From Mycoplasmopsis mucosicanis (lineage in GTDB: Bacteria > Bacillota_I > Bacilli_A > Mycoplasmatales > Metamycoplasmataceae): 64,000 bases of DNA. The stretch spans positions 1 to 64,000 of the forward strand of contig NZ_SMDN01000001.1 in assembly GCF_006546935.1 (NCBI RefSeq), in the 5' to 3' direction. The notes below the pieces were generated by a model, which was not told the origin of the DNA, did not search any database, and worked only from the letters and a program-made list of their open reading frames with translations. Shown piece by piece: positions 32,679 to 41,808 of the stretch; within the stretch, counting starts at the first letter, position 1, and each line of letters begins with the position of its first letter. The translations under genes were made by a program, and so were the position numbers.

Positions 32679-33492
32679 CGATGTCCCCTAATCTTTTTCA
32701 ACGGTTAAATAATTGTTCTCATTCCTGTTCGTTGTGGCACTCTAGATATTCAATTACCTTGTAATCTCTTCTTGCATCATATTGTGGACTAATTCCAGTT
32801 CTTGAATAATGAGTAAAAAAGTCAGTTATTTCTTTAATATCATCTTCAACCTTAGCTTTTTCTATTGTAAAACTATAAATACCAATGTTTCTTTGCGTAA
32901 CATCAATAAGTTCTGGTTTTGCATAATCTTGCTCTTCAAGAAAAGCAGCAACAATTGAATATTTGTTATATCCTAATAGGTAAGCATATAATTGAGCCTG
33001 TTTTCGATAATCTAAAGGCACTCCTGAATTGTTGTTTTCTTCTCATATTGCTTGTTTTTTTGCTTGTACAGCTTTCATTTCAAGAACAATTTTTTTAGAA
33101 GGAATAATTCCATCAGGGACTCCACCTAAAATATCATGGACACCTTTAAAATAATCATAACCGACTTTTGCTGCTTCAATGTGTTGAATATCTAATGCAG
33201 GGTTTGCTTTTTTCATCTCTTCAAAAATTTTAGGTTCAACCGCTTCACCAGCAGCAGTATATTTCTTCTGAAATAAAGGAAGTGAAAGTCTAGTCATGTG
33301 TAAAAATGCTAAAAATTTACCTTTATATGCGTCTGTTTCGAAAATATTTCCGATCGATGAACCTCCGAATTTTTTAAAACCTTTAGGCGTCCCTACAGGG
33401 GCTGATAATAGTTGTTCATGATAAAAATCTCTAAGTTTTAAAGTCTGCGAAAACTTGTCTAAATCATAGTGTACACCATTGTATTTTCTCAT
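32647..33492 (-). CDS. YqaJ-type putative nuclease (MAGa7180-like)
   Basis: 281 residues. The opening GGSSIGNIFETD resembles the YqaJ 'IGGSDIAAILG' start, then GEAVEPKIFEEM (GxxxEpxi), HDILGGVPDGIIPSKKIVLEMK (PD...ExK catalytic core, Asp ~128, Glu ~138, Lys ~140) and YRKQAQLYAYLLG (Q...Y helix). All active-site positions of a PD-(D/E)XK phage-type exonuclease are present. AGGAGAATT precedes the ATG. The C terminus overlaps the DUF2779 gene, so the two are made together. Such nucleases act in phage recombination; the role here is unknown. Confidence 0.78.
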
Positions 33493-33551
33493 AATTCTCC
33501 TATATTTTTTATATATAAAAAATATATACTAATTTTTAAAAAAACAAAGAA

Positions 33552-33575
33552 AAAAAATGCAAATTGCATTTTTTT
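33552..33575. terminator. Hairpin between the tail-anchored protein gene and the nuclease gene
   Basis: AAAAAATGC pairs with GCATTTTTT around AAATT. On the minus strand it follows the tail-anchored gene and would separate the nuclease unit from it. Confidence 0.7.
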
Positions 33576-33581
33576 GCATTT

Positions 33582-34757
33582 TTAGGTAAATTGTAGAACA
33601 AGTAGTAAAGCAATTATGACTAATTCTATAATTATTAGATTTACTAATAGTCAAATTATAGTTTCATATTTTTTTGATGTTGATGCTGGTTTAGTGGTTT
33701 CAACAATTTGTTCAGTAACTTCAAGTGGTTGCTCGAGTTGTTCATTTTCTTGTTGTTCAATAACTTGTTCTTGTTCAATTAATTCTTGCTGTGGTGCTAA
33801 AACAGTTTCATATAATTTGTTGCTTTCTTCGTTTTGATTATTAAAATCAAAATATGCTCTCTTGATCTCTGAAACATAGTTGTGTTTAGTAAAGAAATAA
33901 TCAACAACTGCTCTATATTTATCAGTAACATTAATTGAAATTATTTTAGCATCTAGACTCGAATCAGACATAATATGACTACATTTCAATTCAATAGCAC
34001 TTGTGACATTATCTTTATCTATATAGATATTTGAATGATCCAATAAATCGTTAAAGTCTTCAACTCTAAAAATTTCATCAGTTGCATAAAGTTTGTCTTG
34101 ACCTGGTTTTAATGTATCGAAAAGAAATACGCATTCTAAAAGGTCTGAAGTTTGGTCATCTTTGAATAGTCTAAAATGCATTAGAGCAATTTTTTTGCAC
34201 AATACATTTATTTGCTCAATTTTTACTTCTAGATCATTTGTGCAAAAAATGTTTTTATGACATAAGTCAAATGTGTTGTCATTTGGTTTAACACTTGCAT
34301 AAATTTTTGCAACTGAAACAAGTTCAGAAAACTCGTCTGCACTCATTTTTGAGTATTTTTGGTCATTTTCTTCACTTAAATGTTCTTCTGTGAATACTTC
34401 TACTTCTTCTTGTTTATTTGTTTTTTTAGGAGTTGATTTTTCAACTAATTGTTCTTGATTTATGAATTCAATTACGTGTTCATCTTTGGTTTTTTCTTCT
34501 TTAATACGTTTTAAAATTACATAACATTGCTCAAGTGAAGCAGTACCTTTGAATGCGCCTTCACGGTGAAATCAAACTTTAGTAGGTGATTTTGATGCTA
34601 ATGATTTTTCAATGAATGTTTCTAGTGCTTTTTGGAATGTTTTGTAGTTTTCGTGAGTTTTAAGACCTTGTTTTTTAAGATTGAAACTTATATTTCTATT
34701 TTTATCGAATTTTTCTGCAAGATAATATTTTATTAATGGTGATTTTTTACTAGCCAT
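33582..34757 (-). CDS. Tail-anchored membrane protein of unknown function
   Basis: 391 residues. No N-terminal signal; the only hydrophobic stretch is the last 23 residues (WLLVNLIIIELVIIALLLVL, ~369-391), preceded by STSKKYET, the layout of a C-tail-anchored protein facing the cytoplasm. N-terminal ~90 residues are basic (MASKKSPLIKYYLAEKF, TPTKVWFHREGAF), then a linker, a mixed alpha/beta region (~140-300) and a Glu/Gln-rich stretch (QELIEQEQVIEQQENEQLEQ). AAGGAGATAT precedes the ATG. Upstream of the nuclease genes on the same strand. Not recognised. Confidence 0.7.
34338..34366 (-). repeat. Dispersed repeat half-copy inside the tail-anchored gene
   Basis: On the minus (coding) strand it reads ATGACCAAAAATACTCAAAA then ATGAGTGCA, encoding DQKYSKMSA. 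Confidence 0.6.
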
Positions 34758-34852
34758 ATATCTCCTTGTGCTTGTACATAAATAATACAATATATACAAA
34801 CATATAAATCAATTTTATTGAATTTTTATTAATATTTATTGAATAAGTCAAT

Positions 34853-34879
34853 AAAAAAATGTATCTTAGACATTTTTTT
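34853..34879 (-). terminator. Terminator overlapping the ktrB stop
   Basis: AAAAAAATGT pairs with ACATTTTTTT around ATCTTAG; the minus-strand T run follows ktrB. Confidence 0.7.
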
Positions 34880-36434
34880 AACCTATCATAACTTCTTCAT
34901 GAATGTAGTCAATTTTGCGTGAGTTATTTATTTTATTGCCTCAAACGAGCACAGTACTACTAATACCAAACTGACCAACAAACATTATTATTATTAAGAA
35001 AATTTTAGATACAAGATTGAAATGACTTGTTGCTCCGGTGGTTAAACCACATGTTCCAAACGCTGAAGAAACTTCAAAAATAATGTGTGAGAAGTCATAT
35101 TTATTTGCATCAAGTTCACCTCCATAACGATCGAGACTTGTTGTGCAAATTAAACTAAACAAGACAACAAGTAATGTTGAAGTGGTGAATATTATTGAAC
35201 TCATTTTTACAGTTTTTTCATCAACTCGTCTTCGGAAGGCTCGCACACTATCTTGTCCTTTTATTCTTGCAATTATAGACATAATTAAAATTGCAATAGT
35301 TGTTGTACGAATTCCACCACCTGTTGAAACAGGGCCAGCACCAATAAACATTAAAATAGTCATTGTTGCAATACTTCCAGTACTTATATGACCTAGATCG
35401 ACAGTACTAAAGCCAGCTGACCTTGTTGAAATTGAAAGGAAAAATAGGTGCCAAATTTTTAGCGGTGATGAACCATATTCTCTGCGATCTCAAAACGAAT
35501 CACCTGCTAATGAGTTTCGAGCCATAAGTTCAAACAAAAGAATAAAAATAAAGCCAAAAAATGTTGTGATTAAGTAAGTCAATAAAGAAAGTTTTGTTAT
35601 TAATTTGAACACATAACGTTTTTTATATGGTCCTTTATGAATGATTCGAAAACGAATAAAACTTAAAATATCATAAATTACTGGATAACCAAGACCGCCA
35701 AGCACAAATAAAAATGAAAAATAAACTTGCAAGCCAACATTGTTATAGTAAGAAAGCAATGATTTTTTACCTATGATATCAAAACCAGCATTATTTAGTG
35801 CGGAGATTGAATGAAAAAAACCATATCGTAGTGATAAAGCAAAATCGCTTTTTGGCGAAACAAAATCGCCATGTAAAAATTCATCACCTGCAGGAAGCGG
35901 ACTAGACAAATAAAAATAAAGTGTTAGAAAAATACCCGAAATAAACGTTGTTATTAATAAAAAACCTACTGAGTTGAATATTATTTTCTTAGTAGTTCCA
36001 AAATCATCTGAACCACGCTCATGAGAAACAATGCCCATCTCAGAAATTGAGTTCTTGGAATTTGGCAAAATTAATGAAATAAAGAAGACTTTTAATACAA
36101 AAATTCCAATCCCGCCAGCCAAAATTAATATCGCTATAAGTGCTTGACCAAAAGCGTTTCAAGTTTTATAAGTATCTACTGTTACAAGACCTGTGTCACT
36201 AAATGCACTAGCAGTTGTAAAAATTGCGTCAGTATATGATACATTAACATCACCAGTTTGAGCCAAAGGACTAAATAAAATTAAACTTGATAGCAAAATA
36301 ACAAATAAATGGACTAGAAAAATAATTCTAACCTTTGATAATTTGCGTATTTTTAAAATAATTTTATTGAAAAATTGTTTAAAAGTCAATTTGGAGTAAT
36401 TATTACCTTGTTGAGCATCATTTTGCTTTTTCAT
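34878..36434 (-). CDS. ktrB: Potassium uptake channel subunit KtrB/TrkH
   Basis: 518 residues. Four M1-P-M2 repeats with the filter glycines: SDTGLVTV (~82), NNAGFDI (~216), RSAGFSTV (~338) and GTCGLTTG (~463). The N terminus is cytoplasmic and basic. It works with the KtrA gating ring encoded divergently 65 bases away. The C-terminal part of the third membrane repeat keeps the flexible GAGPVSTGGGIRTTT gate. The TAA lies inside its terminator. Confidence 0.95.
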
Positions 36435-36474
36435 AACATAAATTGTATAACATAATTAAAATAATTATTTAGAA

Positions 36475-36480
36475 TATAAT
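36475..36480 (+). promoter_or_regulatory. -10 of ktrA
   Basis: TATAAT in the 65-base ktrB/ktrA divergent gap, followed by AAAAGGAGC and the ATG at 36500. Shared short gap suggests joint control of the two subunits. Confidence 0.5.
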
Positions 36481-36499
36481 AAGATGCAAAAGGAGCAAT

Positions 36500-37174
36500 A
36501 TGAAGAAAAAATCTATTCAAAATATTTGTGTTATTGGTGTAGGAAGGTTTGGAAGCGCTATTATTAGACAACTTCTAAATACAGATGTTTCTTTAATGGT
36601 GGTTGATAAAGATGAAAAAAATCTTAAACCTTTTTCAGACACAGTTGATAAACTCGTTATTGCTGATGCTGCTGATCCAAAAACATTAAAAACTCTTTCA
36701 ATAACTGACATGGATATAGTGGTAGTTGCAACAAATGATAATATTGAAATAGTTGCAGCATTATTTGAACTAAAAGTTACAAGCATAATAGCTCGTGCAA
36801 GATCATCACGGCATGCTAATGTTTTAAAACAAATTGGAGTTAATGTAATTATTCGTCCTGAAGAAGAAGCAGGTGTAAGAACTGCTTTACTTGCTGCTAA
36901 TCCCTACTTTGCAAAATATTCACTTGACTTACAAGAATTGGGCGATGGTTTTGTAATGGGTACAACCGTTTTAACTTCTCCAAAATTCATTAACAAAACA
37001 CTTAAAGAATGCAAATTTGTTGATAAAGGTGTTTCAGTAGTACTTATTAAGCGTGCTTCTGAAAGCATATTGCCAAATGGACATAGTATTTTAAAAGAGG
37101 GTGATTTTATAACAATTCTCGGTAAGATTGTTGATGTAACTCATGTCTTTGGACTGCTAAATAATGTGGATTAA
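36500..37174 (+). CDS. ktrA: Potassium uptake regulatory subunit KtrA (RCK domains)
   Basis: 224 residues. RCK-N Rossmann fold with nucleotide motif GVGRFGSA (~13-20), acidic VVDKDEKN at the end of strand 2, DAADPKTL and VVVATNDNIE; the RCK-C domain (~140-220) ends in LKEGDFITILGK. Binds ATP/ADP or NAD(H) and gates KtrB. Its last codons overlap two GTGG repeats (see 37165-37347). Confidence 0.95.
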   Translation: MKKKSIQNICVIGVGRFGSAIIRQLLNTDVSLMVVDKDEKNLKPFSDTVDKLVIADAADPKTLKTLSITDMDIVVVATNDNIEIVAALFELKVTSIIARARSSRHANVLKQIGVNVIIRPEEEAGVRTALLAANPYFAKYSLDLQELGDGFVMGTTVLTSPKFINKTLKECKFVDKGVSVVLIKRASESILPNGHSILKEGDFITILGKIVDVTHVFGLLNNVD

Positions 37175-37183
37175 TGTGGATAA
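37165..37183 (+). promoter_or_regulatory. GTGG repeat pair at the end of ktrA (possible MraZ or DnaA site)
   Basis: TGTGGATTA and TGTGGATAA start exactly 10 bases apart. The second is the reverse complement of the DnaA consensus TTATCCACA. Similar pairs follow nearer mraZ. Confidence 0.4.
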
Positions 37184-37195
37184 GTCTAATAATGT

Positions 37196-37243
37196 AAAAA
37201 ATGCGATTTTGCTTCATTTTTAATGCAAAAATCGCATTTTTTC
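37196..37243 (+). terminator. Terminator of ktrA
   Basis: AAAATGCGATTTTGC pairs with GCAAAAATCGCATTTT around TTCATTTTTAAT, followed by TTTT. Confidence 0.85.
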
Positions 37244-37248
37244 TTTTT

Positions 37249-37267
37249 TGTGGCTTATTGTGGTGAT
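37249..37267 (+). promoter_or_regulatory. Second GTGG repeat pair upstream of mraZ
   Basis: TGTGGCTTA and TGTGGTGAT begin 10 bases apart, 84 bases from the first pair and 74 from the start of the triplet near mraZ. Confidence 0.4.
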
Positions 37268-37322
37268 TTATTAATTTTTTTTGTGTTTTTTTATACGAAT
37301 ATGTATTAAAAAGTTGTAGAAT

Positions 37323-37347
37323 AGTGGTGGATAGTGGAGGTAAGTGG
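37323..37347 (+). promoter_or_regulatory. MraZ operator: three AGTGG repeats at 10-bp spacing
   Basis: AGTGG at 37323, 37333 and 37343, each one helical turn apart, ending on the mraZ start. MraZ is known to bind such direct repeats before its own operon. The repeats include the Shine-Dalgarno GGAGG. Confidence 0.7.
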
Positions 37348-37775
37348 TGTACGGACAGTATGAACGAAATATCGATGTCAAAAACCGAGTAGCGTTGCCC
37401 GCAAAGCTGCGTGATGCACTTGGATCGAGCTTTTTTTTGACTATTGGCCTTGATGATATTGTTGAATTACGTAGCAAAAGTGAATTTGATTCATTGACTG
37501 CTAATTTGACTTCACAAAGCATTTATGATAAAAATGCTCGTTTGTTGAAACGTTGATGATTAGGAAATACTCATGAAATCGAACTTGACTCACAAGGACG
37601 TTTCATTATTCCAAAACAAATACTTATCAAAAGTGCTATCCAAAAAGAAGTAATTTTTGTAGGAGTAGGCAATTCAGTTGAAATGTGAGCTGCTGAAAAA
37701 TATCAAAATTACAACGAGTCAATGAGTGTAGAACAATTACAAGAGGCTGCTCAAGCATTAGCGGAGAAAAGTTAA
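37347..37775 (+). CDS. mraZ: Transcriptional regulator MraZ
   Basis: 142 residues. Two SpoVT/AbrB-like halves with DxKxR cores: NIDVKNRVALPAKLR and ELDSQGRFIIPKQI. GTG at 37347 is chosen over GTG at 37344 because GGAGG is six bases away and MYGQYERNID aligns with the family MFxGEYxHxID. Binds the operator overlapping its own start and controls the division cluster. Confidence 0.93.
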
Positions 37776-37776
37776 T

Positions 37777-38679
37777 ATGTTAGACAATCACTTTTCAGTG
37801 TTGCTAAATGAAACAATTGATGCTCTCAAAATTAATCCTGAAGGTGTCTATGTAGATTTAACTTTAGGAATGGGCGGTCATTCAGCAAAAATTTTGCAAA
37901 AACTAACTACAGGTCGATTGATTTGTTTTGATAAAGATGATTTTGCGATAGAGAAAAGTCGCGTTCATTTGAGCAAAATAAGTCAAAATTTCACACTAAT
38001 TCATTCAGATTTTAAAAACATAAGTCAAGAATTAGCAAAAATTGGAATAGATCAAGTAGATGGAATAATTGCAGATTTAGGTATTTCTTCTCCACAAATT
38101 GATAATAGCCAAAGAGGCTTTAGTTATAACAAAGATGCTCGTCTAGATATGCGAATGGATACAACTCAACAACTAGATGCTCACTATATTGTTAATAATT
38201 ATGATGCCAAATCACTTGCAAGAATTTTAAACGATAACGCAGAAGTAAAGCTTGCACATAAAGTTGCGAATGCCATCGTTGCAAATCGACCAATTGAAAC
38301 AACATTACAATTAGCCAACATCATTAGGAAATCATTGCCTGCAAAAATTGTAAAAGCAAAAAACCCTTGCAAAGCAATCTTTCAAGCAATCCGCATCGAA
38401 GTAAATAATGAATTAGATTCATTAAAGCAAATGCTAGCGCAAAGTATTAAATTGTTGAAAACTAATGCTCACTTAGCAATAATAACCTTTCACTCATTAG
38501 AAGACAGAATAGTTAAAAATTTTTTTGGTGATTTAATAAAAGATAAATTACCAATAAAAATGCCAATAAAAGAAGAAAAAACATTCAGTGTAAAAGTAAT
38601 CAATCCATCAAGTGATGAACTTGAAATAAATAATCGTTCACGCAGTGCTCGATTAAGAGTTTTAAGCAAACTAAAATAA
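37777..38679 (+). CDS. rsmH: 16S rRNA m4C1402 methyltransferase RsmH (MraW)
   Basis: 300 residues. SAM-binding DLTLGMGGHSAKIL, DGIIADLGISSPQIDNSQRGFSY (pieces: DGIIADLGISSPQID, RGFSY), LDMRMD, FQAIRIEVNNEL and ITFHSLEDRIVKNFF. Normal length. One base after the mraZ stop, with GCGGAG upstream. Confidence 0.97.
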   Translation: MLDNHFSVLLNETIDALKINPEGVYVDLTLGMGGHSAKILQKLTTGRLICFDKDDFAIEKSRVHLSKISQNFTLIHSDFKNISQELAKIGIDQVDGIIADLGISSPQIDNSQRGFSYNKDARLDMRMDTTQQLDAHYIVNNYDAKSLARILNDNAEVKLAHKVANAIVANRPIETTLQLANIIRKSLPAKIVKAKNPCKAIFQAIRIEVNNELDSLKQMLAQSIKLLKTNAHLAIITFHSLEDRIVKNFFGDLIKDKLPIKMPIKEEKTFSVKVINPSSDELEINNRSRSARLRVLSKLK

Positions 38680-38697
38680 TTAAAGGAGGTAAGCACA

Positions 38698-39855
38698 ATG
38701 AAAAATATTGCTGTAAATATCGAAATAAAGAAATATTTAGCAACCGCAAGTATTGTTTATTGCACAAATTCAGCATACAATGTGCTTGCTAACTTTAATC
38801 AAAAATATGCAAATATTGAAGAATTAGGTTCTTTAATACAACAAATTAAAGCATTTAGTAAAAAATACATTAATTTAAGACGTTCTAAAGTTTCGTTTAA
38901 CTTGATCTTAGATCCAAATTTAGTTCAAATTGATATTTTAACCAATCATTTTGAGCAAAAAGTAGATAATTTAATAAACAAAACACACATAAACAACTAC
39001 AAAAAATACATTGCAAAATCAAGCTCAAACAAAAATTATGACTTGATAAACGATAGTGTATTTATCTATGAAGTTGTTGATAATGATCAACGAAAAAAAT
39101 ATTCTTCATTCCCAATTGATAAAAACGGATCTAAATTAATTATGCACTATGCATTATGAGTCATTAAAAAAGACAACAAAATGTATGCAAAACTAATGGA
39201 TTTGTTCAAACGCAGCGGAATAGAATTAAGCAATATTTTTAGTCCGCAAAGTTGTTTATTAGCATCACAAGAAGTTAAAAATCACTCAATTTTGATTGAT
39301 TTTGATTGAAAAACATTGTCAATTGACAATTGTTTCAATACAACATTATTAATCAGCACTCAAAGCAAGTTAAACTTCACAAAACTTTTTAAAGTATGTG
39401 GAAATATAGCAAAAGTAAGTGACATTTTAATTATTCCATATGTTAAATCAATACTAAATAATTGAGAACATTATGTAAATGAAACAAAAAATGAGTCTAA
39501 TGAACAACAAATTTTCAATATCCTATATAAATGCTTTACCGATACACTTAAAACTGTAGAGGAAAATTACGACAAAAACTATCCAGAAGGCCAAAAAGTT
39601 GAATTCATTATTAAGGGAGACAACTCTAGATTATTCCAATATCTTTTGGCCAAAGAATTTGGAATAAAATGCCAACTGTATGATGACTATGAAGCACAAA
39701 TAAGCGCACTAGAAAACACACATTTAGGTGCAGCTATACTAACTTTTGATAAGTCAAAAATAGATCTAGTACAAACATTGACCAATCTTGAAGAAATTAA
39801 ACCAAAAAACTTCATACAAAAAATCTTTGCTTCACTAAAAAATCATCGTGTTTAG
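38698..39855 (+). CDS. Divergent FtsA-like protein
   Basis: 385 residues, in the ftsA slot between rsmH and ftsZ. It starts like an actin-fold strand pair (NIAVNIEIKKYLATASIVY) and has FSPQSCLLASQEVKNHSILIDFDW (family: P.A.....ee...GvalvDiGg) and VEFIIKGDNSRLFQYLLAKEFG (family: IVLTGGxSxLxGxxxLAxxxF). Phosphate-loop glycines of FtsA are not kept, so ATP binding is doubtful, and no C-terminal amphipathic membrane helix is obvious, though the end FIQKIFASLKNHRV could be one. AAAGGAGG ribosome site. Confidence 0.6.
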
Positions 39856-39876
39856 ATATACAAAGGAGTTAATTTA

Positions 39877-40968
39877 ATGGATGATAACATTGTTAACATT
39901 AAAATAATTGGCGTTGGTGGTGCTGGAAGCAATATCGTTAATGCTTTTCAGCAAGAAAACTCAACAAAAATTGAACTTTTAATAGCTAACACAGATAACC
40001 AAGATTTATTAAAAAGCAAAGTAGAAAATAAGATTTTTTTAGGTAAAAACACACGAGGATTTGGAGCTGGTGGCAATCCTGAAGTAGGTGCTCAAAGAGC
40101 ACAAGAAAGTATTGAAGAAATTAAGCAAGCTCTTGCTAATACAGATTTATTAATAATTGTTTCGGGAATGGGTGGCGGAACTGGAACAGGGGCAAGTCCA
40201 GTGATAGCCGAAGTTGCTCGCGAACTTAATATTTTAACTTTAGCAATTATGATAAGTCCTTTTAGTGAATTTGAAGGTGCAAAAATCAATAATATAGCTC
40301 AATATGGCATTGAAAAAATGCAAAAATTAGTTAATTCATATGTTATTGTTAACAATGAAAAAATTGCAGAGCAATATGAAGATTTACCTTTTCAACAAAT
40401 TCTTAAGATTGCAGACATGTCTGTAAAAAATATGATCAATATTATCGAAGAAATGATTTCAAGCAAAATGCATATCAACATTGACTACAATGATATCCTT
40501 GCATTATTATCAAATGGTGGTCAATTAATAATTAGTAAAGGGAAAGCTCAAGGTGATAGTTGCGTTTCTAATGCAATTGAAGTAGCAATAAATTCATCAA
40601 ATTATCTTGAAAAACCTAATAAATTAAGTAGTCTTTTGCTTCATTTCTATATCGATCAAAAAATTAATTATAATTCTCTTAAATTATTAAGAAATACATT
40701 TATTGAAAAATATCAACTAGACCAAAAAATCCATTCAAAAATAGGTATAAGCTTTACAGAAAGTAATGAAAAGCATGCTGAAGTAGCAGAATTTAGTTTT
40801 ATAGCTATAGAAAATATTGATAAACTAGAAATTCAAAACGTTGATCAAAGTCAACAAAACGTTAATACAAGTATTGAAGAATTAACAAGCAGCATAAGCA
40901 TAATTGATAACACCGATACAACTGAAACAAACATCGATTCTAGTGGTCATAAACTACCTGATTTCTAA
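39877..40968 (+). CDS. ftsZ: Cell division protein FtsZ
   Basis: 363 residues. GTPase motif GMGGGTGTGASP (~97-108), KIIGVGGAGSNIVN at the start, IANTDNQDL, NNEKI; tubulin T7-like NIDYNDILALLSNGG (family NxDFADVKxxMxxxG) is changed but recognisable. C-terminal linker is Thr/Ser/Asn-rich and ends HKLPDF, a reduced version of the C-terminal peptide. AAAGGAG precedes the ATG. Confidence 0.96.
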   Translation: MDDNIVNIKIIGVGGAGSNIVNAFQQENSTKIELLIANTDNQDLLKSKVENKIFLGKNTRGFGAGGNPEVGAQRAQESIEEIKQALANTDLLIIVSGMGGGTGTGASPVIAEVARELNILTLAIMISPFSEFEGAKINNIAQYGIEKMQKLVNSYVIVNNEKIAEQYEDLPFQQILKIADMSVKNMINIIEEMISSKMHINIDYNDILALLSNGGQLIISKGKAQGDSCVSNAIEVAINSSNYLEKPNKLSSLLLHFYIDQKINYNSLKLLRNTFIEKYQLDQKIHSKIGISFTESNEKHAEVAEFSFIAIENIDKLEIQNVDQSQQNVNTSIEELTSSISIIDNTDTTETNIDSSGHKLPDF

Positions 40969-40977
40969 TAAAAATTT

Positions 40978-41004
40978 AAACTGACCTTTGTGGTCAGTTT
41001 TTTT
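40978..41004 (+). terminator. Terminator after ftsZ
   Basis: AAACTGACC pairs with GGTCAGTTT, followed by T residues. Confidence 0.9.
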
Positions 41005-41040
41005 CATAAAGTACTCAAAAATGTGTGTATTGGTAAAATT
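41005..41040 (+). repeat. Dispersed palindrome copy
   Basis: CATAAAGTACTCAAAAATG then TGTGTATTGGTAAAAT. The left arm is eroded but the core and right arm are kept. Confidence 0.75.
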
Positions 41041-41068
41041 ATAATATTCAAAATGAATAATTTTTAAG

Positions 41069-41074
41069 TATAAT
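41069..41074 (+). promoter_or_regulatory. -10 of rsmE-mutM-Smr
   Basis: TATAAT, with AAAGGTGTG and the ATG following 14 and 22 bases later. Confidence 0.5.
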
Positions 41075-41096
41075 AATTATTGTATAAAGGTGTGAT

Positions 41097-41801
41097 ATGC
41101 ATAGATTTTTTTGTGATACAAAACAAGGTGATTATTTTATTCTCGACAAGGAATTATTGCATCATATTAAGGTTGCAAGATTACAAAATGACCAATTTTT
41201 GATAAATTTTCAAGGTGAATTTTATAAATGCAACTTAATAGCAAACACTAATAAAGCAATAATTCACTCAAAAGAGAACATAGATCATGAGTTTAAAGGT
41301 GATATTGTTTTAGCAGCCCCTATAATTAAACCTAGTCGTTTTGAAATAATGCTTGAAAAAGCAGTTGAATTAGGTGTTAAAAAAATCATTCCACTTATAA
41401 GTCATTATTGTAACCGCAACCAAATTGAGTTTATATTTGGTTCTGATAATAAAATAAATCGTCTAAATACTAAAATTAAAGAAGCAGCACAGCAATCATT
41501 TCGCAATATAATTCCATATTTAGATAAACCTACTGAATTGCAACAAATAATTAAATTATATAAGGAGCAAAATTACACAATTTATGTAGCTCATGAACTC
41601 ATTAAACCTAGTTGGCAAATTGATAATCTAGCAACAAATTGCCTAATTTTAGTAGGGCCTGAAGGTGGTTTTAGTCAAAACGAGATTGATAACATTTGTG
41701 AGGCTGCTGGCGAAAATGTTAAATTAGTTTCGTTAGGTAAAAGAATATTACGTGCCGAAACTGCAGCTATAACTATGCTAGCCAAAATTAAAGAAATCTA
41801 G
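41097..41801 (+). CDS. rsmE: 16S rRNA m3U1498 methyltransferase RsmE
   Basis: 234 residues. N-terminal PUA-like HRFFCDTK and HIKVARLQNDQ; C-terminal SPOUT knot with LVGPEGGFSQNEID and SLGKRILRAETAAI. KAVELGVKKIIPLIS matches the family. It is followed 7 bases later by mutM. Confidence 0.95.
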   Translation: MHRFFCDTKQGDYFILDKELLHHIKVARLQNDQFLINFQGEFYKCNLIANTNKAIIHSKENIDHEFKGDIVLAAPIIKPSRFEIMLEKAVELGVKKIIPLISHYCNRNQIEFIFGSDNKINRLNTKIKEAAQQSFRNIIPYLDKPTELQQIIKLYKEQNYTIYVAHELIKPSWQIDNLATNCLILVGPEGGFSQNEIDNICEAAGENVKLVSLGKRILRAETAAITMLAKIKEI

Positions 41802-41808
41802 GAGAAAT

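Noticed and set aside
30327..33492. CRISPR-Cas remnant, suggested by the Cas4-like N-terminal region
   Set aside because: No direct-repeat array and no other cas genes are in the window; the domain set fits YqaJ and DUF2779 better.
37165..37183. Chromosomal origin, suggested by adjacent DnaA-type boxes
   Set aside because: No dnaA or dnaN nearby, only two boxes, and the spacing matches the GTGG series leading to mraZ. Kept only as an alternative reading.
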